From Parafrigoribacterium_A soli (GTDB taxonomy: Bacteria; Actinomycetota; Actinomycetes; Actinomycetales; Microbacteriaceae): 64,000 nucleotides of DNA. Both the position numbers and the translations under genes were made by a program. The DNA is taken from NCBI RefSeq assembly GCF_040227235.1, contig NZ_JBELNZ010000001.1, positions 1-64,000 on the forward strand. The letters run 5' to 3'. Each line of letters opens with the position of its first letter. Within the stretch, counting starts at the first letter, position 1. Of this stretch, positions 1 to 10,957 are shown one piece after another. The notes beneath the pieces were generated by a model. That model was given only the letters and a program-made list of their open reading frames with translations. It ran no database searches and was not told the origin of the DNA.

Positions 1-43
1 ACCTCCTAGAACGTGGTGTGTGATTACTCACAACCTAGGAGGT
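1..43. repeat. Inverted repeat at window edge
   Basis: Bases 1-9 and 35-43 form a perfect 9-bp inverted repeat around a 25-base spacer that contains a weaker inner complementarity. No gene to the left is visible, so it could be a terminator for a gene outside the window or part of an element end. The bases after it (44-103) hold no supported gene. Confidence 0.4.
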
Positions 44-103
44 CTTCGCTATCTCACGACCCGAAAAGTGCCACCAACCTGCTGACCGAGTACACCTAGG
101 CGG

Positions 104-1885
104 TTAGGAGCGGCGTCCGTAGCGGCGGTGCCGCGGGCCCCAACCCTGCTGCGGTGCCTTCAGCTCGCCGCTGTCGTGGACGACGTCGCCGCCGACCACG
201 GTGAGGATGGAACGGGTCTGCGCGATCTTCGACTCCGGCACGGAGAAGAAGTCCTGGTCGAGAACGACGAGGTCGGCCTGGTTGCCCACCTTGATCGGGC
301 CCAGGTCGTCCTCGTGGATGAACCAGGTGTTGCCGGCGGTCGCCATCCTGATCACCTCGGTGCGCGTGAGCGTCTGGCCAGCGTTGATCAGGTCTCCCCT
401 GAGGTTGCGCCCGGTCACCATCGTGTAGAAGTTCAGCCACGGGTTGATGACCGTGATGTCGCCTCCGTCCGAGTGGTAACCGGTGGGAATGCCGCTGTCG
501 AGGATCGTGCGGTACGGCGGTCCCTGCAGCGTGCCGCTGCGCGTCGGGCCCCAGCCCACCTTGAGCCCACCGCCCAGCGCCTTCAGCTTCTCGATGTACT
601 CGGAGTTGATGAACGGAACGTGGGCGACAACCCAGCGCAGCGTCTTGATCGAGAACTCCTGGTTCACGGCGACCCAGCCATCGATGATCGCCTTGTAGTC
701 GGTGGTGCTGAGCGAGTGGTTCTCGTTGCGCCAGCCCGCCTTCGCCACGCGCTTCGTCGCCTCCAGCCAGAGCGGCGTTCCCATGCCGGAAAGTCCCCCG
801 CCGGTGAACTCGCCGATCGCCCCGGTGCGCATCATGTCGTTGCCGAAGAACGGGAACGAGTTCCTGAGCCTCGCCGTGAGCTCGGGGAGAGAGGGATCGG
901 TGTCTTCGAGGAGGAAGTCCACCCGCAGCCTCACCGGCAGCTTCTCCGCGCCGTTGAGCGCGAGGAACGGCGCGTGCATCGTGAATTTGTTCTCGCCGAA
1001 GATCGCGCCGTTCGGCTCCTCCGTGTGGAACGCGCCCGCGTCGAGGTGGGTCGTGATGCCGAGGCCCGCGTAGTACTGCAGGGCGCCGAGCGCCGTGCGC
1101 TCGCGTGATTCGTCGGAGAGGAACTGCTCGCGCAGCAGGCGCAGGGCCTGGCCGGCCGCACCCGTGCCGAATGCGCTTCCGCTCAGCGATCCGTTGTCGT
1201 TGACGGCAATCCCGTGCGCCTCGAAGAAGGCCTTGCCGAGGCCGTTCGTCACGACGCCACCCTGAGCGGCCTCGATGAAGACCGGGCGGCTCACGGCGTC
1301 GAGTTCCGAGAGGTTCGGCAGGCGCCCCTCCTGGAACTGCATCGCCGAGATCGGACCGACGGTCGTGATGAAGTGCCCGGCCGGCACATCCTTGATCCGC
1401 GCCTTGAGTCGCGCGACGGCGTCGGGAATCGTGAAGACATCCTCGAGCGGCGTGTGGTAACCGGGACGGTTGCCGACGAGCACGATGTGGTTGTGGCTGT
1501 CAATGATGCCTGGGATGACCGTTCGACCGCGGAGGTCGACCCGCGTGGTCTTCCCTCTCGCACCTCGCTCGGCATCCTTGCCCAGGGCGACAAATCGACC
1601 GTCGCTGATGAGGGCCGACCCGACGACGGTGTCGCGCTCGTCCATCGTATGAATCCTGCCGTTGACGAGGAGCAGGTCACCGTCGCCGTCCGAATTCGAT
1701 GAGGATGCGTCGCCGTGTGCTGCTCCGGAGGGTGCGGCGGCCGCTGGCACCGCAAAGGCCGGCGATGCCGCGCTGAACGCCGCTGCGGCCGCGGCCGCAC
1801 CACCGCCCATGAGTAGGCCACGGCGGGACATTCCCGATTCGGCCGGTGAAGTACTTTCGTCGTGGTGCTGCCTGTTCTTGCCCAT
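104..1885 (-). CDS. Tat-exported amidohydrolase, YtcJ-like family
   Basis: A 593-residue metal-dependent hydrolase of the amidohydrolase superfamily (Amidohydro_3/YtcJ type). The N-terminus has a twin-arginine motif SRRGLLMGG followed by an Ala-rich hydrophobic stretch ending at an AFA-type site, so it is probably folded in the cytoplasm and exported by Tat. The mature part starts with the small beta domain (LLLVNGRIHTMDE) and then the metal-binding DSHNH motif; a second conserved block is YHSDGGD. The start at 1885 follows a usable ribosome site (AGGGGA) and gives a proper signal peptide; an in-frame extension to 2080 has no coding character. It is monocistronic. The substrate cannot be told from sequence; family members act on amides or ureido compounds. 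Confidence 0.85.
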   Translation of the reverse strand: MGKNRQHHDESTSPAESGMSRRGLLMGGGAAAAAAAFSAASPAFAVPAAAAPSGAAHGDASSSNSDGDGDLLLVNGRIHTMDERDTVVGSALISDGRFVALGKDAERGARGKTTRVDLRGRTVIPGIIDSHNHIVLVGNRPGYHTPLEDVFTIPDAVARLKARIKDVPAGHFITTVGPISAMQFQEGRLPNLSELDAVSRPVFIEAAQGGVVTNGLGKAFFEAHGIAVNDNGSLSGSAFGTGAAGQALRLLREQFLSDESRERTALGALQYYAGLGITTHLDAGAFHTEEPNGAIFGENKFTMHAPFLALNGAEKLPVRLRVDFLLEDTDPSLPELTARLRNSFPFFGNDMMRTGAIGEFTGGGLSGMGTPLWLEATKRVAKAGWRNENHSLSTTDYKAIIDGWVAVNQEFSIKTLRWVVAHVPFINSEYIEKLKALGGGLKVGWGPTRSGTLQGPPYRTILDSGIPTGYHSDGGDITVINPWLNFYTMVTGRNLRGDLINAGQTLTRTEVIRMATAGNTWFIHEDDLGPIKVGNQADLVVLDQDFFSVPESKIAQTRSILTVVGGDVVHDSGELKAPQQGWGPRHRRYGRRS

Positions 1886-2180
1886 GAAATCCCCTAGCTG
1901 TTGACTGGCTGTGGTGTGCGTCACTGCACACCCATGGATGCGCCCTGTCGGCGCAAGCAGACCGGCGCGTCCCCTCGATGGGTCGGTCCGGCGTGCGTCA
2001 TCACGTCCTGAGCCCCGGACTTCGCTCGTTGCAAAGGGAAGCACAATCGGTTGCAGGAGAGGATGTACCCCCGCGTCCACAACGTACCCAATTCGGGGGC
2101 CGTGTGTCCACAGTTAATTTTTGTGCACAGAGAGCGCACACGCTGCGGCCGGTCGAACGCGGCCGGTACCGCGGGCGGGA
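1886..2180. other. Intergenic region without recognised gene
   Basis: About 295 bases lie between the amidohydrolase start and the end of the DUF1990 gene. The short open frames crossing it have no recognisable protein character. It must hold the amidohydrolase promoter, but I found no convincing -35/-10 pair. Confidence 0.5.
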
Positions 2181-2833
2181 CTAGTCGATCGGTCCCGAGA
2201 GCGCCCTCAGATAGCGCCGCGTGTAGATGGACTGCGCGATCCGCAGGCCCGGGTAGACGATCCACCACATGGGGCTCGACGGCCGCGAGAAAGCGCGCAC
2301 CTCGAACCAGACCGAGCCGTCATCGCCGAGCTCGACCATGAATGATTCCTCGCCGCTCTCCGGATGCCCCGCGAGCGTTCCGTAACCGAAACCCTTGCGC
2401 TTCTTGTCATTGATGACGTAGACGACGCGAGCGGGTGCCTTGACCGAGAACGGTCCGACGGGAATGTGCAGCCAGGCCGTGTCGCCGGGGGCGACGATCG
2501 CGGTGCCGTCCGAGCCGTAGACCGTCTCCTCGTCTTCGGATTCCGTCGGCGGCACGGGAACGCCGTCGGTGTCGAGCGACAGCGGAGTGTAGCTGAGCTC
2601 GGTCACCTCCTGCGGCGACTCCAGGGTCTCCACGCGCAGGCCGCTGCGGCGCTGGACGCCCCAGGACAGCACGGCCTGGGAGGCGAAGCTCCAGCGCAGC
2701 GGCCCGTGTCCGATGCGCACTCGCTTGACCACCGGGCGGAAGCCGGCGGGCGGATACTGCAGCAGGTCGGCGGCCTGCGTCGCGCCGACCGCGGCGTAAC
2801 TGACAGGCTGCTCCCACAGTTCGGAGCCGGCCA

Positions 2834-2834
<1 letters not shown>
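2181..2834 (-). CDS. DUF1990 family protein
   Basis: A 217-residue protein of the DUF1990 family, recognisable from the GYGTLAGHPESGEESF block and the C-terminal WWIVYPGLRIAQSIYTRRYL segment. The function is not established; the fold is thought to bind a small hydrophobic ligand. The start ATG at 2834 overlaps the lepA stop by one base (TGATG), so it is very probably translated by coupling from lepA. The alternative start 51 codons upstream lies inside lepA and reads as out-of-frame sequence, so it was rejected. No signal peptide or strong membrane segment is seen. Confidence 0.85.
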
Positions 2835-4705
<1,871 letters not shown>

Positions 4706-4797
4706 GGTATCCTCTACTGCGGTTGGGTCAACACACCATTCTCCCATGCAACCGGCGCACGGAAGACCTCCGGCGGCCCGACTCGCGAGTCGTTCAA

Positions 4798-4827
4798 TTG
4801 TCGGATGCGGTCAGCAACTGGTAATGT
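4798..4827 (+). promoter_or_regulatory. Probable rpsT promoter
   Basis: TTGTCG at 4798-4803 and TAATGT at 4822-4827 are separated by 18 bases and point toward rpsT. This predicts a leader of about 140 bases, room for S20 autoregulation, although no specific structure was identified. Confidence 0.5.
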
Positions 4828-4975
4828 TGCCTGTTGGCTTGCGCGCACGGTTCGCAACCACACGCTGTGTGGACGCACCGAAGCGCGAATCGCAGCCGGG
4901 AGCCACTTCTCGTAGCGGTGGACGGCTGCCAGAACTCATTCCAAATATCACTCGGAACTACAGAAGGTTATAGAC

Positions 4976-5236
4976 GTGGCAAATATCAAGTCGCAGATCA
5001 AGCGCATCCTCACCAACAAGAAGGCGACGGATCGTAACAAGGCCGTGCGCAGCGAGGTCAAGACCGCCATCCGCGCGACCCGCGAAGCCGTCGTGGCCGG
5101 CGACAAGGACAAGGCCGCCGCCGCCCTTCTCGTCGCGACGAAGAAGCTCGACAAGGCTGCCAGCAAGGGCGTTCTGCACAAGAACCAGGCGGCGAACCGC
5201 AAGTCGGCCATCGCCAAGCAGGTCGCGTCGCTCTAG
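4976..5236 (+). CDS. rpsT: 30S ribosomal protein S20
   Basis: An 86-residue, Lys/Ala-rich primary 16S rRNA-binding protein of the small subunit. The N-terminus ANIKSQIKRI and the C-terminus HKNQAANRKSAIAKQV are typical. The GTG start at 4976 has AGAAGG at 4962-4967, eight bases upstream. It is a single-gene unit between its own promoter and a strong terminator at 5258, and diverges from lepA, the usual actinobacterial arrangement. Length matches the family. Confidence 0.98.
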   Translation: MANIKSQIKRILTNKKATDRNKAVRSEVKTAIRATREAVVAGDKDKAAAALLVATKKLDKAASKGVLHKNQAANRKSAIAKQVASL

Positions 5237-5257
5237 TCGACACAGACTTCACGACAG

Positions 5258-5283
5258 GGCCCCCGCTTCGGCGGGGGCCTTTC
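5258..5283 (+). terminator. Rho-independent terminator of rpsT
   Basis: A 9-bp perfect stem GGCCCCCGC / GCGGGGGCC closes a TTCG tetraloop and is followed by TTTCGTG, 22 bases after the rpsT stop codon. Confidence 0.9.
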
Positions 5284-5340
5284 GTGTGCCGGGCGCTGCC
5301 TGGGGGTAGGCGGCCCGCAACGCGCACGCACCTCGATAAG

Positions 5341-5862
5341 TTACGCCCCACCCTCCACGAAGCCGCTCCCGACATCGGGTTCATTGACATAGTCCTCGGT
5401 CGAGCAGCCAACACTTCCCAGGTTGATGCGGGTCTTGAAGTCACGCCGCCAGCCGCGCTCGCCGACGACCACGGCCCACAGCGAATAGTTCGAGCCGATC
5501 TCCACCCTCATACCTGCCCGAGAGGTGAAATAGAAAGAGCGAGTGTCGTCGGGAAACTTTGCAGAATAGTAATAGCCGAGGGTGCGATATGTGGGCGCCC
5601 AACTCGTGACATCGTTCGCACCGCGCAACTCGAACTTGATCTTGAGCCGCGTCACATGATTCTTACTGAGTTCCTGCACGCCCGCCGCGCCGGCCACTGA
5701 GCAGCGAGTGCCCTGTACGACACTCGCGACCCCGCCGGACCACGCGCGCAATTGAGCACTGTCGCCGTATCCCGGTCCCCACGCCGAGGCCGCGGTTCCC
5801 GGTGCGATCACGAGGAGCGCCACGAGGATGGCGGCCGGAACGATTTTGCGAACAGCTCCCAT
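5341..5862 (-). CDS. Secreted protein of unknown function
   Basis: A 173-residue protein with a signal peptide (MGAVRKIVPAAILVALLVIA, cleavage near AASA). I recognise no family. The mature part has three Cys in total, is rich in aromatic and beta-prone segments (YRTLGYYYSAKF, RSFYFTSRAGMRVEI), and could be a small beta-sandwich, which is inference only. The ATG at 5862 is preceded by GGGAGGT seven bases upstream; a TTG start eight codons earlier is possible but poorer. It begins one base after the stop of the lipoprotein gene 5864-6607, so the two form an operon and may act together at the cell surface. Confidence 0.75.
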   Translation of the reverse strand: MGAVRKIVPAAILVALLVIAPGTAASAWGPGYGDSAQLRAWSGGVASVVQGTRCSVAGAAGVQELSKNHVTRLKIKFELRGANDVTSWAPTYRTLGYYYSAKFPDDTRSFYFTSRAGMRVEIGSNYSLWAVVVGERGWRRDFKTRINLGSVGCSTEDYVNEPDVGSGFVEGGA

Positions 5863-5863
5863 G

Positions 5864-6607
5864 TCATCGACCTCCCGTGGTGCCAAGGACAGCCTTCATC
5901 CACTCGATGGCCTGCGTTTGTATGTCGGCCGCGGTCATCCGCTTGTCAGTGCTGTAGATCGTGATGACGGCGTCTGCCCCCTTCTTCGACGCCACGAGGG
6001 TGTTGGCGTATGCCTCCGGGTACTTCGGCAACCACACCGCACCGGCACCCAGAGATTCGACTGGCACCCCCCGCGCGGCGGTTGCGGGGTCCAACCACGC
6101 CGTGTGCCCCGTGCGCTTGTAGAGCGCGACTGTCATTCGGTTCAGATCGGATGTTTCCAGGTAGAGGCACCGTTCGCCCGGTTCGATCTCGAATTGCGAG
6201 CCATGTGTGACGGGAGCAGTGCGGTCACGAGCGAATCGCACCCACGCGGGCATCCCCACGAAGGAGCACGGCTGGATCTGCAGTTCGTCATTGCCATCTG
6301 GCACGGCCTCGACGTCGTCGTCCAGTGCGGGCCCGGCCGAATCCTTCGCGGGCTCCACCTCGACACCATCCGTGCTCGGCCCCGTCGCTCCCTCCGCGGG
6401 AGCATCGTCACGGGTCGATTCTGCGAGGCCAGTTGTGTCGAACGACGCGGGAAACCACTTCAGGCCGGTTGCGTCGTAGGCCACCTTCTGTGGCGCCGTG
6501 GGCGTTGGAGAGGCCTCCGGCACGTGGTCTGCAACGCACCCGCTGAGGGCGAGCGCGGCCATCGCCGTCGTACACAGGAGAACATTTGCGAATCGGGTCT
6601 TTCGCAT
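5864..6607 (-). CDS. Lipoprotein of unknown function
   Basis: A 247-residue lipoprotein. The signal peptide ends in the lipobox LSGC (Cys at about residue 23), followed by a Pro/Thr/Asp/Glu-rich linker to about residue 100 and a C-terminal domain of unknown family with two Cys (QPCSFVG, ERCLYLE). Anchored to the outer face of the membrane. The ATG at 6607 gives a correct signal peptide; a start 14 codons upstream does not improve it. There is no clear ribosome site, but TATGAT lies exactly six bases before the ATG, suggesting a leaderless mRNA. It is the first gene of an operon with the secreted protein at 5341-5862. Confidence 0.75.
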   Translation of the reverse strand: MRKTRFANVLLCTTAMAALALSGCVADHVPEASPTPTAPQKVAYDATGLKWFPASFDTTGLAESTRDDAPAEGATGPSTDGVEVEPAKDSAGPALDDDVEAVPDGNDELQIQPCSFVGMPAWVRFARDRTAPVTHGSQFEIEPGERCLYLETSDLNRMTVALYKRTGHTAWLDPATAARGVPVESLGAGAVWLPKYPEAYANTLVASKKGADAVITIYSTDKRMTAADIQTQAIEWMKAVLGTTGGR

Positions 6608-6619
6608 GACGTCATCATA
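6608..6619 (-). promoter_or_regulatory. -10 element of a leaderless promoter (lipoprotein gene)
   Basis: On the minus strand TATGAT is followed by six bases (GACGTC) and the ATG at 6607. This spacing puts the transcription start at or next to the start codon. Confidence 0.55.
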
Positions 6620-6713
6620 GGGATGAACCTGCCGCCCGGATAGTGGCAAGTGCGCGTACTCGGTGCCACCACCGTGGCGAACTCAGAGGCTTCCGGAGCG
6701 CATCGCCGGTGCT

Positions 6714-7748
6714 CTAAAGGGCGCCCCGCGCGCTGATCACGTTCACCATGCGTTCGAGAGCGAAGACGGGGTCGCGCTCGGCGCCCTTGACCGCGGCATC
6801 CGTCTCGGCAAGGAGTTCGATCGAGCGGCCGAGACCGGCGTCGTCCCAGCCCTGCAGGTCGCGACGCGCACGGTCGACCTGCCAGGGCGCGAGCCCGAAC
6901 TGCTGGGCGAGCTGCCCGGAGCCGCCGCGGGCTCCCGAGATCTTGGCCATGGTGCGCAGCTTGCTCGCGAATGCGGCCACCATCGGCACCGGGTCGGCCC
7001 CGGACGCGAGGGCATGCCTGAGCAGGATCAGCGCCTCGCCATGCCTGCCCGCGATCGCCACATCCGCCACCCGGAATGCATTGGTCTCGACTCTGCCGGA
7101 GTAGTACTTCTCCACGGTCTGCTCGGTGATCTCCTCGCTCGCATCGGCGAGGAGCTGCTGACAGGCGGACGCGAGCTCGGAGAGGTCGTCGCTGAAGGCG
7201 GCGGTCAGGGCACGCAGCGCGCCGGAACTGACGCGCCTGCCCGCAGTGGCGAATTCGGCGGCCGCGAAATCGAACTTCTCGGTGTCTTTCTTGAGCTCGG
7301 CGCAGACGACCTCGATTCCGCCGCCGAGGCCACCCCGCAGCGCATCCAGGAGCTTCTTGCCGCGCACTCCCCCGGCGTGACGCAGCAGCAGGTAGGTGTC
7401 GTCGGCCGGCGACTCGAGGTACTCCAGGACCTCCGTGATGAACGCGTCCGTGCACTTTTCGACGCCGGTCGCACGGATGAATCTGGGCTCGCCGAAGAGC
7501 GAGGGGCTCGCCACGGTGAGCAGCTCGCCTGGCGCGTAGGAATCCGCCTCGATGTCGCTGACCTCGAGGCTCGGGTCCTCCGCCTTGAGGGTGTCGCGCA
7601 GCAGTCGGATGGCGCGGTCGGCCAGCACGGACTCGGTTCCGGAGACGAGCACCACGGGCGCCGGGCGCACCTGCTGCCAGCCGAGCTGCGGGATGGTGAC
7701 GACGACCTTGGACGATGCCCTGCCTGCCTTCGCTGCGGCGGCTGCCAT
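6714..7748 (-). CDS. holA: DNA polymerase III delta subunit
   Basis: A 344-residue clamp-loader subunit that opens the beta sliding clamp. Recognised by the N-terminal block PAPVVLVSGTESVLADRAIRLL, the middle LFGEPRFIRATG, and the C-terminal QFGLAPWQVDRARRDLQGW with a final FALERMVNVIS helix. Length is normal. The ATG at 7748 follows AGGAGGT by five bases; in-frame sequence further upstream lies opposite the comEC terminal region and is not coding. It sits 88 bases after comEC, the conserved comEA-comEC-holA order in actinobacteria, and is probably read from the same transcript. Confidence 0.95.
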   Translation of the reverse strand: MAAAAAKAGRASSKVVVTIPQLGWQQVRPAPVVLVSGTESVLADRAIRLLRDTLKAEDPSLEVSDIEADSYAPGELLTVASPSLFGEPRFIRATGVEKCTDAFITEVLEYLESPADDTYLLLRHAGGVRGKKLLDALRGGLGGGIEVVCAELKKDTEKFDFAAAEFATAGRRVSSGALRALTAAFSDDLSELASACQQLLADASEEITEQTVEKYYSGRVETNAFRVADVAIAGRHGEALILLRHALASGADPVPMVAAFASKLRTMAKISGARGGSGQLAQQFGLAPWQVDRARRDLQGWDDAGLGRSIELLAETDAAVKGAERDPVFALERMVNVISARGAL

Positions 7749-7836
7749 GCGGTACCTCCTGCTGATCGCCCTCGTGGTCGAGTCAAGCTTATGCGCGGGG
7801 ACCGACCTCGATCGCGCGGCGGCGGCCTCAGTGACG

Positions 7837-10194
7837 TCAGCCGGTACCGGAACGCCGCGTCCGTTCGGACCACACGGACAAGCCGCCATCCGGCCGCGGC
7901 GAGACGAGCACCATTCCCTGCCGATCGGTGCGTTCCGCGATGGTGCCGACCCGCGCCAGAATCTGCAGCAGGTAGTCGGTCGGATGTCCGTAACGATTGT
8001 TTGCCCCCACGCTGATGAGGCCCACGGTGGCCGCGATGCGCTCGTAGAGCACCGGGTTCTGGTCCGCCGAACCGTGATGGGCAACCTTGACGACATCCAC
8101 GTGTCCGAGGCCGCGATTGGCCGCGAGCATCCGCGCCTGCGGTTCGTTACCGAGGTCGCCGAGAAAGAGCGAGCTGATGCAGCCGCTTGCGCACGCACCG
8201 ACACCGGTGAACTCGAGAGTCACGCTCGAGTCGTTGCCTGGCTCGACGATGCCAGATCTTGTGGGCGGCCACAGCACGCTCCAGCGCAGCTCGCCCAGTT
8301 CACCGGTCTCCCCACGGCTGACCTGGTCGACCGTGGCGCCACCTCGCCGCACCGCCGCGGCGAGCCTGGTGTCGTGGGCGTCGGCGGGTGGACCGATCAT
8401 GGCGCGGTCGACCATGCCGATGACCGCGGACGTGCCGCCGACGTGGTCGAGATCGTAGTGGGTGAGCACGAGCAGATCGATGCGGCCGATACCAAGAACA
8501 TCGAGACAGTGGTGCAGCAGGGCCGGGTCCGGCCCCGTGTCGATCAGGGCGACCCGCCCGGCGCTGCGCACGAGCACGGCGTCGCCCTGGCCGATGTCGC
8601 AGGCGGCGATCTGCCAGTCCTGGGGGCGCATGAGTGTCTGCCGCAGTCGATCGCCAGCGGCTACGCCCGCGTAGCCGACGAGGAGCAGGGTGAGCGCGAG
8701 GGCAGCGAGCCTGCGCCAGCGACGCCGCTGCGCGGCCCTCAGCAGGACGACGACAAGACCCAGCGCTATCGCGCCGGAAACGAGAGCGACCCCGGCAGCC
8801 CCGGCAGGCCACGGAATGCTCTTGCCCGGTAGCGAGTCGAAGAAGCGTGCGACCCCGGCGATCCAGCTCGAGGGCAGCCACGCCAGTCGCGCGACGAGGA
8901 TGCCCGGGCCGGGCAGCCAGGGCATCAGCACGCAGGCAACGAGGCCAAGAACCGTCGCGACGGGTGCCGCCGGTTCGGCGAGCACATTGGCCGGCACGGC
9001 GTAGAGCGGAATCGACGGGTTCAGCAGGATGAGCACCGGCTGACAGGCGAGCTGTGCCGCGAGCGGCACGGCGATAACCACCGCGAGGGCCGTGGGCAGC
9101 CACCGGGACAGCATGGCGGCCAGCGGGCGGGCGAGCAGCAGCAGCCCACCGGTTGCGAGCACCGAGAGCACAAAGCCGTAGCTGCGGGCGAGCCACGGGT
9201 CTGCGACCAGGAGGCCGAGTACGGCGAGGGCGAGCACGGGCAACCCCCGCACGGGTCGGCCACTCCCCATCGCGGCCAGCACGAGGGCCGCCATCACCGC
9301 CGCACGCAGCACGCTCGGCTGCGGCGTGACGAGCACGACGAAGCCCACGAGGGTCACCACTGCGGCCGCGAGACGCCAGCCGCGCGGCAGTCCGAGCGCC
9401 GCGCCCGCTGCCATGATGAGGGCGATGATCACGGCGCAGTTCGCCCCAGAGACCGCGGTGAGATGACTCAGCGAACTCGACTTCATCGCGGCACTCAGGG
9501 TCGGGTTCACGGCGCTCGTGTCGCCGATGGCGAGGCCGGGGAGCAAACCGCCGCCGTCCCCCGGCAGCGCGGCCGCGGCATCCGCAAACCGCGCGCGCAG
9601 ACCATCTGCCCAGCCCAGATACCAGGGAGGTCCGGAGCGCAGGCTCGCCGGTCGCGCGGAGAAGAACAGGAACGCGACGTCGTCACCTGCCTCCGCGGCC
9701 GCGACGGTGCCCTGCAGCAAAACCGTTGAGCCGATGGCGAGCCTGGATCCGCCACGTGTGCCGGGCGATGGATCTTTCGACGCGAACACAGTGACCGGCG
9801 CCATAACAGCACGCTGGCGGCCACCGATGGTCACGGACTCGAGCGTGGCCGTGAACCTGGCTGTGCCGGGCTGCACGGTCTGCGTCGTCACGGCGAGGCC
9901 GTGCACGAACCTTCCCGCGGATGCGGCCTGCAGCAGTGCGCTCGGGCTGCGCGTGGCGAGCTGGCCAGCCGCAACCCCCAGCACGAGGCCGCTCGAGGCT
10001 GCGGCCACGACGACGAGCGCGAGCAGACTGAAGCCGGTGCGACCGCGGCGAAGAACGGCAACCGTGGCGCACAGGCCCGCGAGCAGCCAGGCCACGATGG
10101 ACGCCAGCGCAAGCAGTGAGGGAATGGTGAGGAGGACCGCCACCGTCACCCAGGCCGCGGCGACGGGCAGTGCAAGCCGCAGGTCGACGCTCAC
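7837..10194 (-). CDS. comEC: DNA internalisation protein ComEC/Rec2
   Basis: A 785-residue polytopic membrane protein expected to form the channel for single-stranded DNA during natural transformation. Order: N-terminal membrane segments (residues 1-75), a soluble DUF4131-type region, the Competence domain with HLTAVSGAN at 244-252 and a block of membrane helices to about 500, then a metallo-beta-lactamase-like domain with HYDLDH near 578-583 and a later AHHGSADQNP block. Full family length, no break. The GTG start at 10194 overlaps the comEA stop (GTGA), indicating translational coupling. Actinobacteria keep comEA/comEC even where competence has not been shown, so the role here is inferred from family. 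Confidence 0.95.
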   Translation of the reverse strand: MSVDLRLALPVAAAWVTVAVLLTIPSLLALASIVAWLLAGLCATVAVLRRGRTGFSLLALVVVAAASSGLVLGVAAGQLATRSPSALLQAASAGRFVHGLAVTTQTVQPGTARFTATLESVTIGGRQRAVMAPVTVFASKDPSPGTRGGSRLAIGSTVLLQGTVAAAEAGDDVAFLFFSARPASLRSGPPWYLGWADGLRARFADAAAALPGDGGGLLPGLAIGDTSAVNPTLSAAMKSSSLSHLTAVSGANCAVIIALIMAAGAALGLPRGWRLAAAVVTLVGFVVLVTPQPSVLRAAVMAALVLAAMGSGRPVRGLPVLALAVLGLLVADPWLARSYGFVLSVLATGGLLLLARPLAAMLSRWLPTALAVVIAVPLAAQLACQPVLILLNPSIPLYAVPANVLAEPAAPVATVLGLVACVLMPWLPGPGILVARLAWLPSSWIAGVARFFDSLPGKSIPWPAGAAGVALVSGAIALGLVVVLLRAAQRRRWRRLAALALTLLLVGYAGVAAGDRLRQTLMRPQDWQIAACDIGQGDAVLVRSAGRVALIDTGPDPALLHHCLDVLGIGRIDLLVLTHYDLDHVGGTSAVIGMVDRAMIGPPADAHDTRLAAAVRRGGATVDQVSRGETGELGELRWSVLWPPTRSGIVEPGNDSSVTLEFTGVGACASGCISSLFLGDLGNEPQARMLAANRGLGHVDVVKVAHHGSADQNPVLYERIAATVGLISVGANNRYGHPTDYLLQILARVGTIAERTDRQGMVLVSPRPDGGLSVWSERTRRSGTG

Positions 10195-10835
10195 ACGGTC
10201 ACGAGGTCTTTGAGCTGCTGAAAGGTCTTGTCGCCCACGCCCGTGACGCTCATGAGATCCTCGACGGCGGAGAAGCGGCCATTGCTCGTGCGCCAGTCGA
10301 TGATGCGCTGCGCCATCGCCGGCCCCACGCGAGGCAGGGTTTCCAGCGTGCTGAGGTCCGCGGTATTGAGGTTGACCTTTCCGCCGGCGACGCCGGGCTT
10401 GGTGGCGACGGTGGGTGCCTCGCCGACCACCGGCACGATCAACTGCTCACCATCGGAGATGAAGCGCGCGAGGTTGACCTGCGTCTGGTCCGCAGACTCG
10501 GCGAACCCGCCCGCGGCCGCGATGGCATCCACCACCCGGTCGCCGTCTCGCAGCGAGAAGAGGCCGGGGCGCGCCACGGCGCCGACGACGTGAACAAAGA
10601 TCTCCGTGCCGGACTTCGCTGTGCGCGACGGGTCGCCGGCCGAGCGGCTCGCGGCGCCGGTCGCGGAGTCGGTCGGATGCGTGCCGGCCGGCAGCGACTG
10701 GGTCGCGCCGTGCGATCCGAATGTGCTGACGAGCACGGCGATGCCGAGCCCGGCGAGAAGGAGCACGATGGCGGCACCGAGGCCCAGTTTCACCCGGCTT
10801 CCACGATGCGCCAGCAGGCGACCGGACGACGTCAT
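10191..10835 (-). CDS. comEA: ComEA family DNA-binding protein
   Basis: A 214-residue membrane-anchored DNA receptor. One membrane segment at about residues 17-38 (LGLGAAIVLLLAGLGIAVLV), a linker, an SLBB-type domain (IFVHVVGAVARPGLFSLRDG, about 78-137), and a C-terminal helix-hairpin-helix domain (KVNLNTADLSTLETLPRVGP) that binds double-stranded DNA outside the membrane. Length and order match the family. It is followed with a 4-base overlap by comEC. TAGCAT six bases before the ATG at 10835 suggests a leaderless start. Confidence 0.95.
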   Translation of the reverse strand: MTSSGRLLAHRGSRVKLGLGAAIVLLLAGLGIAVLVSTFGSHGATQSLPAGTHPTDSATGAASRSAGDPSRTAKSGTEIFVHVVGAVARPGLFSLRDGDRVVDAIAAAGGFAESADQTQVNLARFISDGEQLIVPVVGEAPTVATKPGVAGGKVNLNTADLSTLETLPRVGPAMAQRIIDWRTSNGRFSAVEDLMSVTGVGDKTFQQLKDLVTV

Positions 10836-10847
10836 GCCGGAATGCTA
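10836..10847 (-). promoter_or_regulatory. -10 element of a leaderless promoter (comEA)
   Basis: TAGCAT on the minus strand is followed by six bases and the ATG of comEA; no ribosome site is present. Confidence 0.5.
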
Positions 10848-10899
10848 CGGAGCGTAAGTGTGCGGCCGAACGCAATTAGCGGCGGCGGTGGGCAATCAT

Positions 10900-10949
10900 C
10901 CTCTCCTCCTGCCGTGGGAGGAGAGGCTGCCGTGGGAGGAGAGGCTGCC
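10900..10949 (-). terminator. Hairpin with duplicated arm downstream of leuS
   Basis: Bases 10900-10909 and 10917-10926 form a perfect 10-bp inverted repeat (CCTCTCCTCC / GGAGGAGAGG) with a 7-base loop. An 18-bp unit, CTGCCGTGGGAGGAGAGG, is repeated in tandem at 10909-10926 and 10927-10944, so the hairpin has two possible partner arms. It lies just past the leuS stop, with no T-run, and probably ends the leuS transcript. Confidence 0.55.
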
Positions 10950-10957
10950 CCGCGAAC

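Noticed and set aside
1886..2080. N-terminal extension of the amidohydrolase to 2080
   Set aside because: The extension would place 65 non-conserved residues before the twin-arginine signal, whereas the ATG at 1885 has a ribosome site and gives a normal Tat signal.
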